Assembly: GCA_945787575.1 (NCBI GenBank)
Contig: CALZKB010000006.1
Coordinates: 1 to 59,346, forward strand
Direction: 5' to 3'
Source of the DNA: Thermoanaerobaculia bacterium
GTDB taxonomy: Bacteria > Acidobacteriota > Thermoanaerobaculia > Multivoradales > JAHEKO01
DNA: 59,346 bases
Position numbers and translations under genes: made by a program. Of the stretch, positions 9,101-17,475 are shown piece by piece (within the stretch, counting starts at the first letter, position 1; each line of letters opens with the position of its first letter). Below the pieces are notes generated by a model. That model made no database searches and was not told where the DNA came from. It saw only the letters and a list, made by a program, of their open reading frames with translations.

Positions 9101-10272
9101 TGCCGACCGCCGCAGAACTCCGCGCTCGCCCTGGCGTAAAGCTGCGCCGCCTCCACCACTTGCGCGATCGGGATCGACTCGAGCGGCGAATGGGCAAGGG
9201 CGAGATCACCCGGCCCCATGATGATCGTCGGGATGCCACCGAAGGCAGCCAGCAGCGCCCCGTCCGTCCAGGCGGGAAAGGGCCCAAACTCGCCGACCGA
9301 GCCGCACAGGGTGCCGCGGGCTGCGGCGGCGGCTAGGACCACGGAGCTGGTCGGCTCGGTCTTGAGCGCTACGTGCTCGAGCGTCGCCATGCCGCCCGGC
9401 AGCCGCCGCAGCCTGGTGCGCAAACCCGGGGTCTCTGCCGCCAGTTGCGCGAGCAGCGCCTCGAGCTCCGCGCAGATGGACCCGAAGTCCTCGCCTGGCA
9501 CCGAACGGCGATCTGCTGTCAGCATGCACGCGGCGGCCACGGTCGAAGGCTGATCGCCGCCGCGAACCGTGCCGAAGTTCAGGGTCGGCGGCCCCAGCAG
9601 AGGATCGGCCCGCTTTGCAAGTAGCGGCAGCAGCTGGGTGCGGACCCGATAGGCGAAAGTGGCCGCCGCGTCGATCGCGTTGACCCCCCGTTCGGGAGTC
9701 CCGCCGTGAGACGCTTTGCCGCGGAACGAGATCTCCAGCCACTCCAGTCCCTTGTGTCCCAAGCAGATCCGGTTCTCGGTCGGCTCGCCGACGATGGCAC
9801 CGTCGGCGGTGAAGCCCGACGCCACGAGATGCTCCGCCCCCAGGCTCTCCATCTCCTCGTCGACGACGGCGGCGAAGGTCACTCGTCCGGAGGACAGGGC
9901 AGCCGTCCGCTCCAGTCCTGCCAAGGCAGCCGCCATCGCCGCCAGAGCGCCCTTCATGTCGACCGCTCCCCGCCCCAACAGCCGCCCATCGCGCACCTCG
10001 CCCGAAAAACCGACCCCCGGATCCCCCTCGTTGAGCGGAACGGTGTCGGTGTGGCCACAGAGCAGGAGATGGGGCCCGAGCTCCGGACCTTCCACCGAGC
10101 AGACCAGATTGGGCCGGCCGGCCGCGACTTCGTACAGCTTCGGCTCGAGGCCGTGCTGTGCCAGATACTCGGCCAGGGCCGCTGCCACACCCTCTTCCTG
10201 GCGCTCCAGACCTCGGTGGCTCGGAGTACGAACTAGCGCCGCCAGGAGCTCGATCGGCGCCGCTTCCTCCAC
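9097..10272 (-). CDS. M20-family metallopeptidase (ArgE/DapE-like deacylase)
   Basis: A 391-residue cytosolic metal-dependent amidohydrolase of the M20 family, which includes acetylornithine deacetylase and succinyl-diaminopimelate desuccinylase. Metal-site motifs are visible in order: GHTDTVP, GRGAVDMKG, VDEEMES and GEPTEN. The dimerisation-domain His lies in GKASHGGTPERGVNAI. It starts with a GTG 14 bp after the aminotransferase stop and overlaps the YfcC gene by 4 bp. Downstream of a class III aminotransferase, the simplest reading is release of a free diamino acid or amino acid from an N-acyl precursor. N-acetylornithine is plausible but not shown. Confidence 0.9.
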   Translation of the reverse strand: MEEAAPIELLAALVRTPSHRGLERQEEGVAAALAEYLAQHGLEPKLYEVAAGRPNLVCSVEGPELGPHLLLCGHTDTVPLNEGDPGVGFSGEVRDGRLLGRGAVDMKGALAAMAAALAGLERTAALSSGRVTFAAVVDEEMESLGAEHLVASGFTADGAIVGEPTENRICLGHKGLEWLEISFRGKASHGGTPERGVNAIDAAATFAYRVRTQLLPLLAKRADPLLGPPTLNFGTVRGGDQPSTVAAACMLTADRRSVPGEDFGSICAELEALLAQLAAETPGLRTRLRRLPGGMATLEHVALKTEPTSSVVLAAAAARGTLCGSVGEFGPFPAWTDGALLAAFGGIPTIIMGPGDLALAHSPLESIPIAQVVEAAQLYARASAEFCGGRQ

Positions 10273-10286
10273 CCGTGCGTCGAGTT

Positions 10287-11642
10287 CTAGCAGCCTCGAG
10301 GCCTCAGTGAGGTCAGAACTTCGTCGAGGATCGAAACCGCTCGATCCACTTCGGATTGGCCAACGATCAGTGGCGGCGCGATCCGCAGGCTACTGTCGCC
10401 GCAACCCAGGAGCACCAGCCCCCTCTCGAAGGCGCGGAGAAGAACCTCGGCCAGCAGATCGTGGTCCGGCTGACGAGTCGTGCTGTCCTTTACGAGGTCG
10501 ACAGCCTGCATCAGGCCGAGGCCGCGAACGTCGCCGATCTGCTCGTGGCGGCTCATCAGCCGCTTCAGCTCCAGCATCAAGTAGCCGCCAATCTCGGCCG
10601 CATTGTCGGTCAACCCCTCCTCGAGCAGGTCGAGCGTAGCCATCGCCGCTTCGCAGCAGACCGGGTTGCCGCCGAAGGTGCTGCCGTGGCCGCCGGAGCG
10701 CCATTGCATCACCTCTGCTTTGGCCACGACAGCCGACAGCGGCATGCCTGAGGCGATCCCTTTGCCGAGCACCAAGATGTCCGGCTCGAGACCGAAGTGC
10801 TCGCAAGCGAAGAGCTTCCCGGTCCGCCCGAAACCCGTCTGCACCTCGTCGGCGACGAGCAGGATCCCGTATTCTCTTGCCAGAATCGCCAGACGCTCCA
10901 GAAACCCCTGCTTAGGAGGGAAGTAGCCTCCTTCTCCCAGGTCCGGCTCGACGACGATGGCGGCGATCTCCTCCGGCGGCGCCGTCGACGCGAACAGGGT
11001 TTTCTCGAGTAGCTCCAGGCATTCGAGCTCGCAGGTCCGAGGCTCACGACCGACCGGGCAGCGGTAGCAGGTCGCGTAATGGGTGTGGTGGACCTCAGGG
11101 AGCAGCGGTCCGTACCCCCGGCGCTGCACTGCCTTGCTGGCGGTCAAGGACACGGCCCCCATGGTACGGCCGTGGAAAGCGCCGAAGAAGGCCACCACCT
11201 TTTGGCGGCCGGTGCGCAGTCGCGCCAGCTTGATCGCGGTCTCGATAGCCTCCGCCCCCGAGTTGGCGAAGTAGACCTTCTTGCTTCCGAGCCCGGGCGC
11301 CAGGCGTGCCAGGCGCTCGGCGAGATCGACGACCTGCGGGTAGGAGAAATCGATGGCGCACAGGTGGAGCAGGCGCTCGGCCTGTTGGCAGATCGCATCC
11401 ACGACTCTCGGATGACAGTGGCCGGTGGCGCAGACCGCGATACCGGCCGCGAAGTCCAGGAACCGGTTGCCGTCGACGTCGGTCAGGGTCATCCCCTCGC
11501 CGCGATCGACCACCAGCGGGTAGTCCTTCACATAGTTCTGGGAAACCCACGCGTGCTCCCGCTCGAGCCATGCTTCGGCCTGCGGCCCAGGGAGAGGGGA
11601 CTGGATGTGGGGCGTCGGTAACCGAGTCGCGGGAATCTCCAT
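10287..11642 (-). CDS. class III PLP aminotransferase (acetylornithine/GABA aminotransferase family)
   Basis: A fold-type I PLP enzyme of about 451 residues. The ATG at 11642 is chosen because GGAG precedes it and an upstream in-frame start lies inside the dehydrogenase gene. Cofactor motifs are NSGAEAIETAIKLAR, FHGRTMGAVS, VADEVQTGFGRTG, and the Schiff-base lysine in LGKGIASGMPLS. A Cys-containing insertion (ATCYRCPVG, RTCELEC) marks the subgroup often annotated as acetylornithine aminotransferase family, whose members include ornithine and 4-aminobutyrate aminotransferases and broad amino-acid racemases. Paired with a downstream-pathway semialdehyde dehydrogenase encoded just upstream, a role making glutamate-5-semialdehyde from ornithine is likely, though not proven. 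Confidence 0.9.
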   Translation of the reverse strand: MEIPATRLPTPHIQSPLPGPQAEAWLEREHAWVSQNYVKDYPLVVDRGEGMTLTDVDGNRFLDFAAGIAVCATGHCHPRVVDAICQQAERLLHLCAIDFSYPQVVDLAERLARLAPGLGSKKVYFANSGAEAIETAIKLARLRTGRQKVVAFFGAFHGRTMGAVSLTASKAVQRRGYGPLLPEVHHTHYATCYRCPVGREPRTCELECLELLEKTLFASTAPPEEIAAIVVEPDLGEGGYFPPKQGFLERLAILAREYGILLVADEVQTGFGRTGKLFACEHFGLEPDILVLGKGIASGMPLSAVVAKAEVMQWRSGGHGSTFGGNPVCCEAAMATLDLLEEGLTDNAAEIGGYLMLELKRLMSRHEQIGDVRGLGLMQAVDLVKDSTTRQPDHDLLAEVLLRAFERGLVLLGCGDSSLRIAPPLIVGQSEVDRAVSILDEVLTSLRPRGC

Positions 11643-11673
11643 TGCTGCCAGCTCCAGTCGGCGTTCCGCTGCG

Positions 11674-13245
11674 CTAGTCCATGATCGTCTGGCTTTGCTC
11701 GCGCAGAAACTGCGCCACGTAGTAGGGGCCACAGACCCCCTTGCCGGTCGACCCGCTCGCCTTCCAGCCACAGAACGGATTCACCCCCGGCCACGCGCCG
11801 GTGGTGGCGCCGCTACTGCGGTTCGCGTAGGTCACGCCGGCCTCGATCCGGTCGAAGAACTCGTCGACCTCCGCCGGCTCCTCGCTGAAGATGCCGGCGG
11901 TCAGACCGTACTCGCTACCGTTGGCGAGGCTGATGGCCTCGTCGAGAGAGACGACGTTACGCAAGCAGAGAAACGGCAGAAACAGCTCTTCGGTTAGCAG
12001 CCGGTGACCGTCCGGTAGCCCGTCGACCAGGGTCGGCATGACGAAGTACCCCAGGTCGTGGACCGGTCCGGTCAATGTCTTGCCGCCGAAGAGGATCTCG
12101 CCATCCCGACGAGCTTCGTCGGCGCAGCTGTCGAATCGATCCTTGGCTTCCTGGTCGATCACCGGGCCCAGGAACGTCCCTCGCTCGAGAGGGTCACCGG
12201 TCTCGATCGCCGCCGTGCGCTCGACAAACATGGTCTTGAATCGCTGGGCGACCTCGGCATCGACGTAGACGCGGCTGCAGGCACTGCACTTCTGCCCGCC
12301 GAAACCGAAGGCAGAACGGGCCACGCCCTCGACCGCCTTGTCGAGGTCCGCCCGGGCCGTCACGAGAGCCGCATTCTTGCCACCAAGCTCCAGAAAGCAA
12401 GGTCTCGGCAAGGCGGCGCTGAAGCGTCGGTAGAGATCCCTTCCGACGGCTCGCGAGCCGGTGAACACCAGTCCCGAGACTCCCGGATTGGAGACGACCT
12501 CCTCGCCCACGAGGCCCCCGGCGCCGGTCACGAGATTGAGAACTCCGGCCGGCAGGCCGCTGGCGGACAGGATCTCGTACAGTTCGAGCCCGCAGGCCGC
12601 CGCCTCGCTCGCCGGCTTGAAGACCACCGTGTTGCCACCCGCCAGCGCAGCTGCCGCCATACCCGCCGCCAGGGCGACCGGGAAATTGAACGGCGAAATG
12701 ACCATCCAGGCTCCGTAGGGCCGCAAGAGGTCGCGGGTTCGCTCGTTGGGGGCCAGGCGACCCATCGGGCGGTCGAAGCCATCGGCGTCCTCCAGCTGCT
12801 GGCAGTAGTAGCGGATCAGATCCGCGGCTTCCTCGACATCCGCCAGGGATTCGAAGCGCGTCTTGCCGACTTCCAGGCTCATCAACGCGGCCAGCTCGTA
12901 GCGGCGCTCGCTGAGCGCTCCGGCCGCCCGTCGCAAGATCTCGAGCCGATCGCGCCATGCCGTCCTGCGCCAACCGTCGAAAGCTCTCTGTGCAGCTGCC
13001 ACGGCGTCGGCGACGTCGCGTCGGCTCGCTTGCTGGAAGCGTCCGATCACCAGCCCACGGTCGACGGGTGACAGGTTTTCGAACTCCTCCCCTCCCTTGC
13101 GCGATTCCCCTCCGATCCACATCGGGTGGGTCGAGCCGAGGTTGGCACGGACGCGACGGACAGCCCCTTCGAAGGCGGCGTGGACCTCCTCGGCTGGCGA
13201 GTCCAACGTGGAGTACGTGATCTTGAAATCGCTGCTGCCTGCCAT
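11674..13245 (-). CDS. rocA: L-glutamate gamma-semialdehyde (P5C) dehydrogenase
   Basis: An NAD-dependent aldehyde dehydrogenase of about 523 residues that oxidises glutamate-5-semialdehyde to glutamate. The chosen ATG at 13245 has GGGAGG just upstream; 69 further bases are open in frame but have no such site. Family hallmarks are ISPFNFPVA (cofactor region), the catalytic Glu in FLELGGKNA, and the nucleophilic Cys in FGGQKCSACSRVY. The opening ITYSTLDSPAEEVH is typical of the RocA/PutA-type P5C dehydrogenase. It is the first gene of the seven-gene minus-strand operon, directly opposite the IclR regulator. The two palindromes between them probably control it. Confidence 0.93.
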   Translation of the reverse strand: MAGSSDFKITYSTLDSPAEEVHAAFEGAVRRVRANLGSTHPMWIGGESRKGGEEFENLSPVDRGLVIGRFQQASRRDVADAVAAAQRAFDGWRRTAWRDRLEILRRAAGALSERRYELAALMSLEVGKTRFESLADVEEAADLIRYYCQQLEDADGFDRPMGRLAPNERTRDLLRPYGAWMVISPFNFPVALAAGMAAAALAGGNTVVFKPASEAAACGLELYEILSASGLPAGVLNLVTGAGGLVGEEVVSNPGVSGLVFTGSRAVGRDLYRRFSAALPRPCFLELGGKNAALVTARADLDKAVEGVARSAFGFGGQKCSACSRVYVDAEVAQRFKTMFVERTAAIETGDPLERGTFLGPVIDQEAKDRFDSCADEARRDGEILFGGKTLTGPVHDLGYFVMPTLVDGLPDGHRLLTEELFLPFLCLRNVVSLDEAISLANGSEYGLTAGIFSEEPAEVDEFFDRIEAGVTYANRSSGATTGAWPGVNPFCGWKASGSTGKGVCGPYYVAQFLREQSQTIMD

Positions 13246-13303
13246 GATGCCTCCCGGAAAGGCGGACTGAAGTTCGCGGCCAAGCTCGGGGACTGTAGAC
13301 CTC

Positions 13304-13360
13304 TTTGGATCCAAATCGTTCTCGGGTAAGATACCACTATGTGGTCATTGGATCCATATG
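13304..13360. promoter_or_regulatory. paired palindromic operator between P5C dehydrogenase and IclR genes
   Basis: Two copies of a palindrome centred on GGATCC lie in the divergent intergenic region. The first is the perfect 12-mer TTTGGATCCAAA (13304-13315). The second is TGGATCCA inside ATTGGATCCATAT (13349-13356). Their centres are 43 bp apart, close to four helical turns. Between them is another inverted repeat, ACCAC-TAT-GTGGT (13333-13345). IclR proteins bind such short palindromes as dimers or tetramers and commonly repress both themselves and the divergent operon. The sites are seen directly; the binding is inferred. Confidence 0.6.
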
Positions 13361-13419
13361 CTGGTAAAAAAGCCCACTCCGCCGCCTCGCGCCCCGGCCA
13401 CTGAGAGCGGCAACACCCG

Positions 13420-14220
13420 ATGCTCGAGACTGCAGAACCACCCTCGACGATGAGAACAGCCCCCGGAGGGACTCAGACGGTCATTCGGGCGATCGGCCTG
13501 TTGAAGGCGTTCTCGCGGGAGCGCCCGAAGCTCGCGCTGGCCGAGCTGTGCGCGGACCAGGGCCTGTCGAAGACCACGGCCCATCGGCTGCTGGCGGCAC
13601 TCGAGAGCGAGGGGCTCGTGACCCGGAATGCCGGCAGGGGCACCTACCGTCTGGGTCCCGCGATCATCGCGCTTGGCACCCAGGCTCTGCTCAGTCACGA
13701 TTTGCGGGCCATCGTCCAGTCCGAGCTCGAAGCTCTCGTGTCCCTGACGGGAGAGACGGCCACTCTCGAGGTGCTGGCCAACGACAAGGTCCTCATCGTC
13801 AGTGAGATTCCCGGCCGTCACCTCGTGACCGTAGCGGCAGAGGTCGGGACGCTCTGGCCGCTCCACGCAACCTCGACCGGCAAGGCGATCCTCGCGGCTC
13901 TGCCCGAAAAGGGGCGGCGGTCACTGATCAAGACACCCCTCGATCGCCTAACCGATTCGACCATCACCGAGCCCGAAGAGCTGGATAGAGAGCTCGAACG
14001 CGTCCGCGCTCGCGGGTACGCCACGGCGGTCGAGGAGCTGGAGGTTGGTGCCGCAGCCGTGGCGGCCGCGTTGTCCGATCCGCTCGGACGGGTGGTCGGC
14101 GCGATCAGCCTCGGCGGCCCCGCGAGCCGACTGGGAGCGGATCGACTGGCTGATCTCGCGAAGCCGCTCAGGGCCAGTACCGAGAGAATCCTGCTACAGC
14201 TCGAGCCCGGGAACTACTAG
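13420..14220 (+). CDS. IclR-family transcriptional regulator
   Basis: A 266-residue one-component regulator. The N-terminal winged helix-turn-helix spans about residues 20-80 (AIGLLKAFSRERPKLALAELCADQ, then SKTTAHRLLAALESEGLV). A GAF-like effector domain follows, with the typical IclR segments LHATSTGKAILAALP and GYATAVEELEVGAAAVAA. It is transcribed away from the rocA operon and starts about 60 bp beyond the GGATCC palindromes. It probably senses an intermediate of the pathway encoded opposite it. The ligand is unknown. Confidence 0.93.
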   Translation: MLETAEPPSTMRTAPGGTQTVIRAIGLLKAFSRERPKLALAELCADQGLSKTTAHRLLAALESEGLVTRNAGRGTYRLGPAIIALGTQALLSHDLRAIVQSELEALVSLTGETATLEVLANDKVLIVSEIPGRHLVTVAAEVGTLWPLHATSTGKAILAALPEKGRRSLIKTPLDRLTDSTITEPEELDRELERVRARGYATAVEELEVGAAAVAAALSDPLGRVVGAISLGGPASRLGADRLADLAKPLRASTERILLQLEPGNY

Positions 14221-14418
14221 CTATGCGTCACCGAGAATCGGAAAGTAGCCATCCACTCCGCTTGCAAGGGAGATCCCGAGATGCCTTAGCCGAGCGCCTT
14301 TCATTCGCGCACGTCGAGGCTCTGCATCAGCAATAGCTGGGAGGACTCTCACGAGCCGGAGCACTTCGCTTTCTCCCGCCGAAGCGGTGGGCTCGTTTCT
14401 GCCCTCTGCGCATTCGCC

Positions 14419-14612
14419 GTGCCTGACGATCCCAGTCGCTCCGGGAGCGCTCCGGTGCCTGTCCCAGGAGTGCTGCGTCTCGCCCTGGAATTGCCGATCT
14501 TCGGTTTCGCCACATGGGCGCTTTACTCGACCAGGGCTGTGTCGTCGTGTCTGGTTCTGGGAAGTCTGGTCGCGCACTTCACTACGTGCTTACTTATAAC
14601 GTCACGGGATAG
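14419..14612 (+). pseudogene. possible small membrane protein gene with one frameshift
   Basis: One frame reads through a hydrophobic stretch containing LRLALELPIFGFATWALYS and then LVLGSLVA. A second frame, entered near 14575, continues as LHYVLTYNVTG and stops at 14612. Joined by a one-base shift, the two resemble roughly 50-70-residue membrane proteins that end in an LHYALSYDR-like segment. I recall that pattern but could not check it. The start (GTG 14419 or a later GTG) is uncertain. The bases on both sides (14221-14418 and beyond 14612) show no convincing gene. This could be real decay or a sequencing error. Confidence 0.3.
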
Positions 14613-14743
14613 TCAGACCTCCCAAGCCGGTGGTTCCAAAGACGAGAGGGAGGCACTTGATCCCCCCGAGGGGTACCCCCCCCGAAGCCCCGAAGCGGTA
14701 CCACCCGTTTAGCGCAAGATCGCCGTCTCCCGGGGGGGGCGGC
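14613..14743. other. non-coding stretch with C and G homopolymer runs
   Basis: Between the putative membrane-protein remnant and the GIN-domain gene lie several C or G runs of six to eight bases, near 14660-14690 and 14732-14739. They sit among repeated CCCGAAG and GGTACC words (GGTACC recurs about 25 bp apart). No open frame with coding character is visible. Such runs are prone to slippage and to consensus errors. The region may also act as a structured 3' end for the convergent gene. Confidence 0.4.
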
Positions 14744-15508
14744 TCAGTTCCCCAGTTTGACGATCTCACCGGAGCCGGTGACCGAGCTCTCGACCTGAGG
14801 ATTTCCGTAGTAATAGACGGAGCCCGAGCCGGTGATGATCGCCGTCAAGCGATCGCGCACTCTCACGGTCGCGGAGCCGGGGCCGGAGATGGTGACGCGT
14901 GCCTCGGCGCTGTCAAGGTCGGGGGCTTCGTAGTCGGCGACTCCGGCCACCTCGACGATCTGGCGGGAGACAGCTCCAGACGCTCGAACCCCACCTGCCC
15001 CCAGCGTCGAGGTGACCTGCAGCTGATCGGCGCTCAGGTCTTGGAAGTCGAGGTCTCCCGCTTGACTGGCCCGCAGCGTCAGCCGCTCGCCCTCGAATCC
15101 CGAGCACTCGATCGCGCCGTGGGCGGTCAGCTCGGCACTTTCGAGCGACGGTGCCGAAAGCAAGAACTCGGTCGGCCGTCCCGGATGTGCGGGATACTCC
15201 TCGTCGAGCGAGATCTGCAGGATCCCGTCGCGCACCTGCGTGATCACCGACGGGAGGAGAATCATCTCGCCCCGCATCGTCAATGTCTCACCCGGGCCCT
15301 GCTCGATCCGCAGGTGTCCCGGCATCGCCAGGACCACGCCGCGCACACCGGAGACGATCCGGCCCACCTCGACCCACTCGTGCTCGTTGTACGGCTGATC
15401 CAGAGCTGTCGGGCTCGATCCGCCGCAGCTGGCGGCGGCGAGGGTCACCAAGAGAAGCGAGGCTATCCAAGACCAGCGGACGCCAAGCGTGCGTCTTGAA
15501 GCGATCAT
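14744..15508 (-). CDS. GIN-domain (DUF2807) lipoprotein
   Basis: A 254-residue exported lipoprotein. The ATG at 15508 follows a GGGAGG site and opens a signal peptide ending in a lipobox-like AAASCGGS, with Cys as the acylation site. The rest is a right-handed beta-helix-like GIN domain (formerly putative auto-transporter adhesin, DUF2807). Its signature is a run of short Gly/Ser-rich strands, ending VTGSGSVYYYGNPQVESSVTG (split here as ITGSGSVYYYGNP and SVTGSGEIVKLGN). The family is common in Bacteroidota and Acidobacteriota. Its function is not established beyond a cell-surface location. Confidence 0.85.
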   Translation of the reverse strand: MIASRRTLGVRWSWIASLLLVTLAAASCGGSSPTALDQPYNEHEWVEVGRIVSGVRGVVLAMPGHLRIEQGPGETLTMRGEMILLPSVITQVRDGILQISLDEEYPAHPGRPTEFLLSAPSLESAELTAHGAIECSGFEGERLTLRASQAGDLDFQDLSADQLQVTSTLGAGGVRASGAVSRQIVEVAGVADYEAPDLDSAEARVTISGPGSATVRVRDRLTAIITGSGSVYYYGNPQVESSVTGSGEIVKLGN

Positions 15509-15623
15509 CCCGCGCCTCCCACTCCTGGTATTACTCCCGTCAGCCCCGGGTCGGCAACACCCGATTGGGCGGGTAGTCGAGAGCGCACGCCCTGCGTCCG
15601 CTCGGGTGGTCGGGTCCTGGAGA

Positions 15624-16256
15624 TCACTCCACTTCGAAGGCGGTCAACTCCACTGGGATCGGCAACATCACGTCGGTACTGAGGGTCTGGCATCCACACT
15701 TCGAGGCGGTGCTGGGGAAGGCATCCACAACGGTGAAACAGTCACCCATCGTGTTGTTGTCCCAGCTAAAGCACGCATGGACGTCGATGAAGCCGTCGTT
15801 GTCATTGTCGACACAGGGCACGCGGATCGTCTGGGTCAGGTCTTTGATCTCCTGGGCCGAACTCTCGATGTCACCACAGGTGTCGCCATCTCCGTCCCAC
15901 CACGGTCCGTTGAGAATGTCGGGGATCATGTCGTTGTTGGCGTCGCCACAACTCGGTGTCGCCGTCAGAGGGGGATCGAAGTAGTCATGGAAACAGTTGT
16001 CGCCGGTCTTGGCACCTTCGATCAGGCCGGAAAGATCGAGGTACAAGCCGAGGTCGTATCGATCGGGCATCTCGGCTTGCGCCACCACTTGAACCTGGAG
16101 TTCCATCTCGCCGACCGTGCCGCTCTCGCAGGCTTCGACGATCGACGTCACGATGAAGTCCGCGACCTGGACGTTTTGAGCAGTGCAGACCGCTCCTGGT
16201 TGATAGTCCTGCACGCAGACGTTCCCGGTCTCGGGACTGCCAGCAGTAGCCTGCAT
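15624..16256 (-). pseudogene. 3' fragment of a secreted protein (Asp/Cys-rich, ends PVELTAFEVE)
   Basis: This open frame codes a plausible extracellular segment with regularly spaced Cys and Ca-binding-like DNDNDG and DANND stretches. It ends in LPIPVELTAFEVE, an ending I associate with surface proteins of Acidobacteriota and related groups. It has no credible start. In frame upstream of the ATG at 16256 the sequence reads as the hydrophobic core of a signal peptide (LWPTLVFTGS), but a stop lies about 17 codons further up with no start codon between. At about 16267 it abuts, in another frame, a fragment of apolipoprotein N-acyltransferase. It is most likely the 5'-truncated remainder of a longer secreted protein. 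Confidence 0.55.
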
Positions 16257-16266
16257 CGAACCGGTG

Positions 16267-16536
16267 AAAACGAGTGTAGGCCAAAGAGGTCCAGCTACCG
16301 TAAGGACTCACGAAGCGCTGAAAGAGCAAGTCGGCGCCGACCCAAGCGGTGGCAAACACCAGCGACGAGCGGAAGTCGTTCGATCCCGAGGCCAGGATCC
16401 GATGGGCGAGGTACGGGAGAAAGTGGACGCCGGCGTAGATGGTCGTGACCATGAAGAAGAGCCAGCCCGGTGCCGGGATCATCCCCTGCCAGGAGAACGG
16501 CCACAGGGGGAGACTCGACGCCAGTGCCAGGGTGAG
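16267..16536 (-). pseudogene. apolipoprotein N-acyltransferase (Lnt)-like fragment
   Basis: About 90 residues of one minus-strand frame look like an internal part of Lnt. Hydrophobic segments are followed by FATAWVGADLL and then SPYGSWTSLAYT, which matches the conserved linker (SPFGTWGSLAY-type) that precedes the nitrilase domain. Both ends are cut. The upstream side joins a TetR C-terminal fragment at about 16536 and the downstream side joins the secreted-protein fragment, each with a frame change. The nitrilase-like catalytic domain is missing, so the piece cannot be functional. Confidence 0.5.
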
Positions 16537-16646
16537 CCCAGCAGCATGACGACGCCGTGCACCCGCGACCACAGGTAGAAAGCGGCGAGGTCCGGATCGG
16601 TGCCGCGGAGCTCGCCCGATTCCATCGCGTCGGCGATACATTCGCT
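16536..16646 (-). pseudogene. TetR-family regulator C-terminal fragment
   Basis: The segment reads CIADAMESGELRGTDPDLAA followed by LWSRVHGVVMLLG. It matches the helix pair and WxxVHGxxxL element of TetR/AcrR ligand-binding domains. No N-terminal helix-turn-helix is visible upstream, although the same frame is open to about 16988. The similarity stops at 16536, exactly where the Lnt-like fragment starts in another frame. It is the 5' member of a three-fragment mosaic on this strand. Confidence 0.45.
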
Positions 16647-16800
16647 CAGGCCCTCCGCGCTGTTCGAGGCAACCCGAGAGTTCGTCGCCCTCGGGATGTC
16701 AAGATCGGGCAACAGCTGCTGCAGCACACGGACATTCTCGATCCGGCTTCGTTTACGGGGACGCACGCATGGGATGGGCGAAGGCGGCACGCTCGAAGAA

Positions 16801-16814
16801 CCCTCGCACGAGGG
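16801..16814. terminator. short perfect hairpin before the 16881 gene
   Basis: CCCTCG-CA-CGAGGG forms a six-base-pair stem with a two-base loop. It lies about 65 bp before the GTG at 16881, with no T-run after it. It could be a weak terminator for fragments upstream or a leader element for the downstream gene. The structure is seen; the role is a guess. Confidence 0.25.
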
Positions 16815-16880
16815 TCTGTTAGGCTGTGAGAGGTTGGTCGAGACCATCCCCGCAAGGCAGGAAAAGAGCTGGGACGCGAT

Positions 16881-17417
16881 GTGAAACAAGGAATGGTCTT
16901 GTTGGCTGCTCTGTGGCTGGCGCCTCAGGCGGCGATGGCGGTGATCACCTTCACTCAGCTCGACGAAGACATATTCGTCGTGAGTCACAGGGTCAAGGGC
17001 ATCGGCTTACGGGGCAAGGCGATGAAGCTCGTTTACACGAAGACGGCATCCCTGTGCGTGGCTGCCGGTTTCACCCACATGAAGATCCTGGAGCAAGAGT
17101 CCGACTCCGGTCAGCTCGACGATTCTGCCAACGCCAGCATCCGAGCCCAGTTCTTCTTCGAAGGCGGAGGGGAGCACGTCAGCTGTGAGCAGAATGCCGA
17201 TGAGGAGTACGTTCAACAAGCCAGCCGGAAGCTCGCCGCGGAAGGTCACCGGCTGCCGGATGGAGAGACCCCAGTTTCGGAGGCCTCGGAATCGGCGGGC
17301 TCCGTAGGCACCAATGTGGAAGAGAGCTCTTGCACCATCGAGCAGATCGCCGCGATGGCAAGAGCCGGTCTCACGGACGATCAGATAAGGGGCGCCTGTC
17401 TCGGCCAGAGCGGTTAG
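16881..17417 (+). CDS. secreted small protein of unknown function
   Basis: A 178-residue protein with an N-terminal signal peptide (MVLLAALWLAPQAAMA). Only a few features stand out. A core segment has the form FTQLDEDIFVVSHRVKGIG and is followed by KLVYTKTASLCVAAGFTHMKIL. It has a central Cys, an acidic low-complexity stretch, and a C-terminal CTIEQIAAMARAGLTDDQIRGAC, an amphipathic helix with Cys at both ends. It resembles hypothetical exported proteins of Proteobacteria and Acidobacteriota. No function is known to me. Start is GTG; the following in-frame ATG, four codons on, is also possible. Confidence 0.6.
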   Translation: MKQGMVLLAALWLAPQAAMAVITFTQLDEDIFVVSHRVKGIGLRGKAMKLVYTKTASLCVAAGFTHMKILEQESDSGQLDDSANASIRAQFFFEGGGEHVSCEQNADEEYVQQASRKLAAEGHRLPDGETPVSEASESAGSVGTNVEESSCTIEQIAAMARAGLTDDQIRGACLGQSG

Positions 17418-17475
17418 GCTCCGGCCGAGACAAGGGTGGCTCCTATTCTGGATGGTGTCCTCATAGGCTGTTCCG

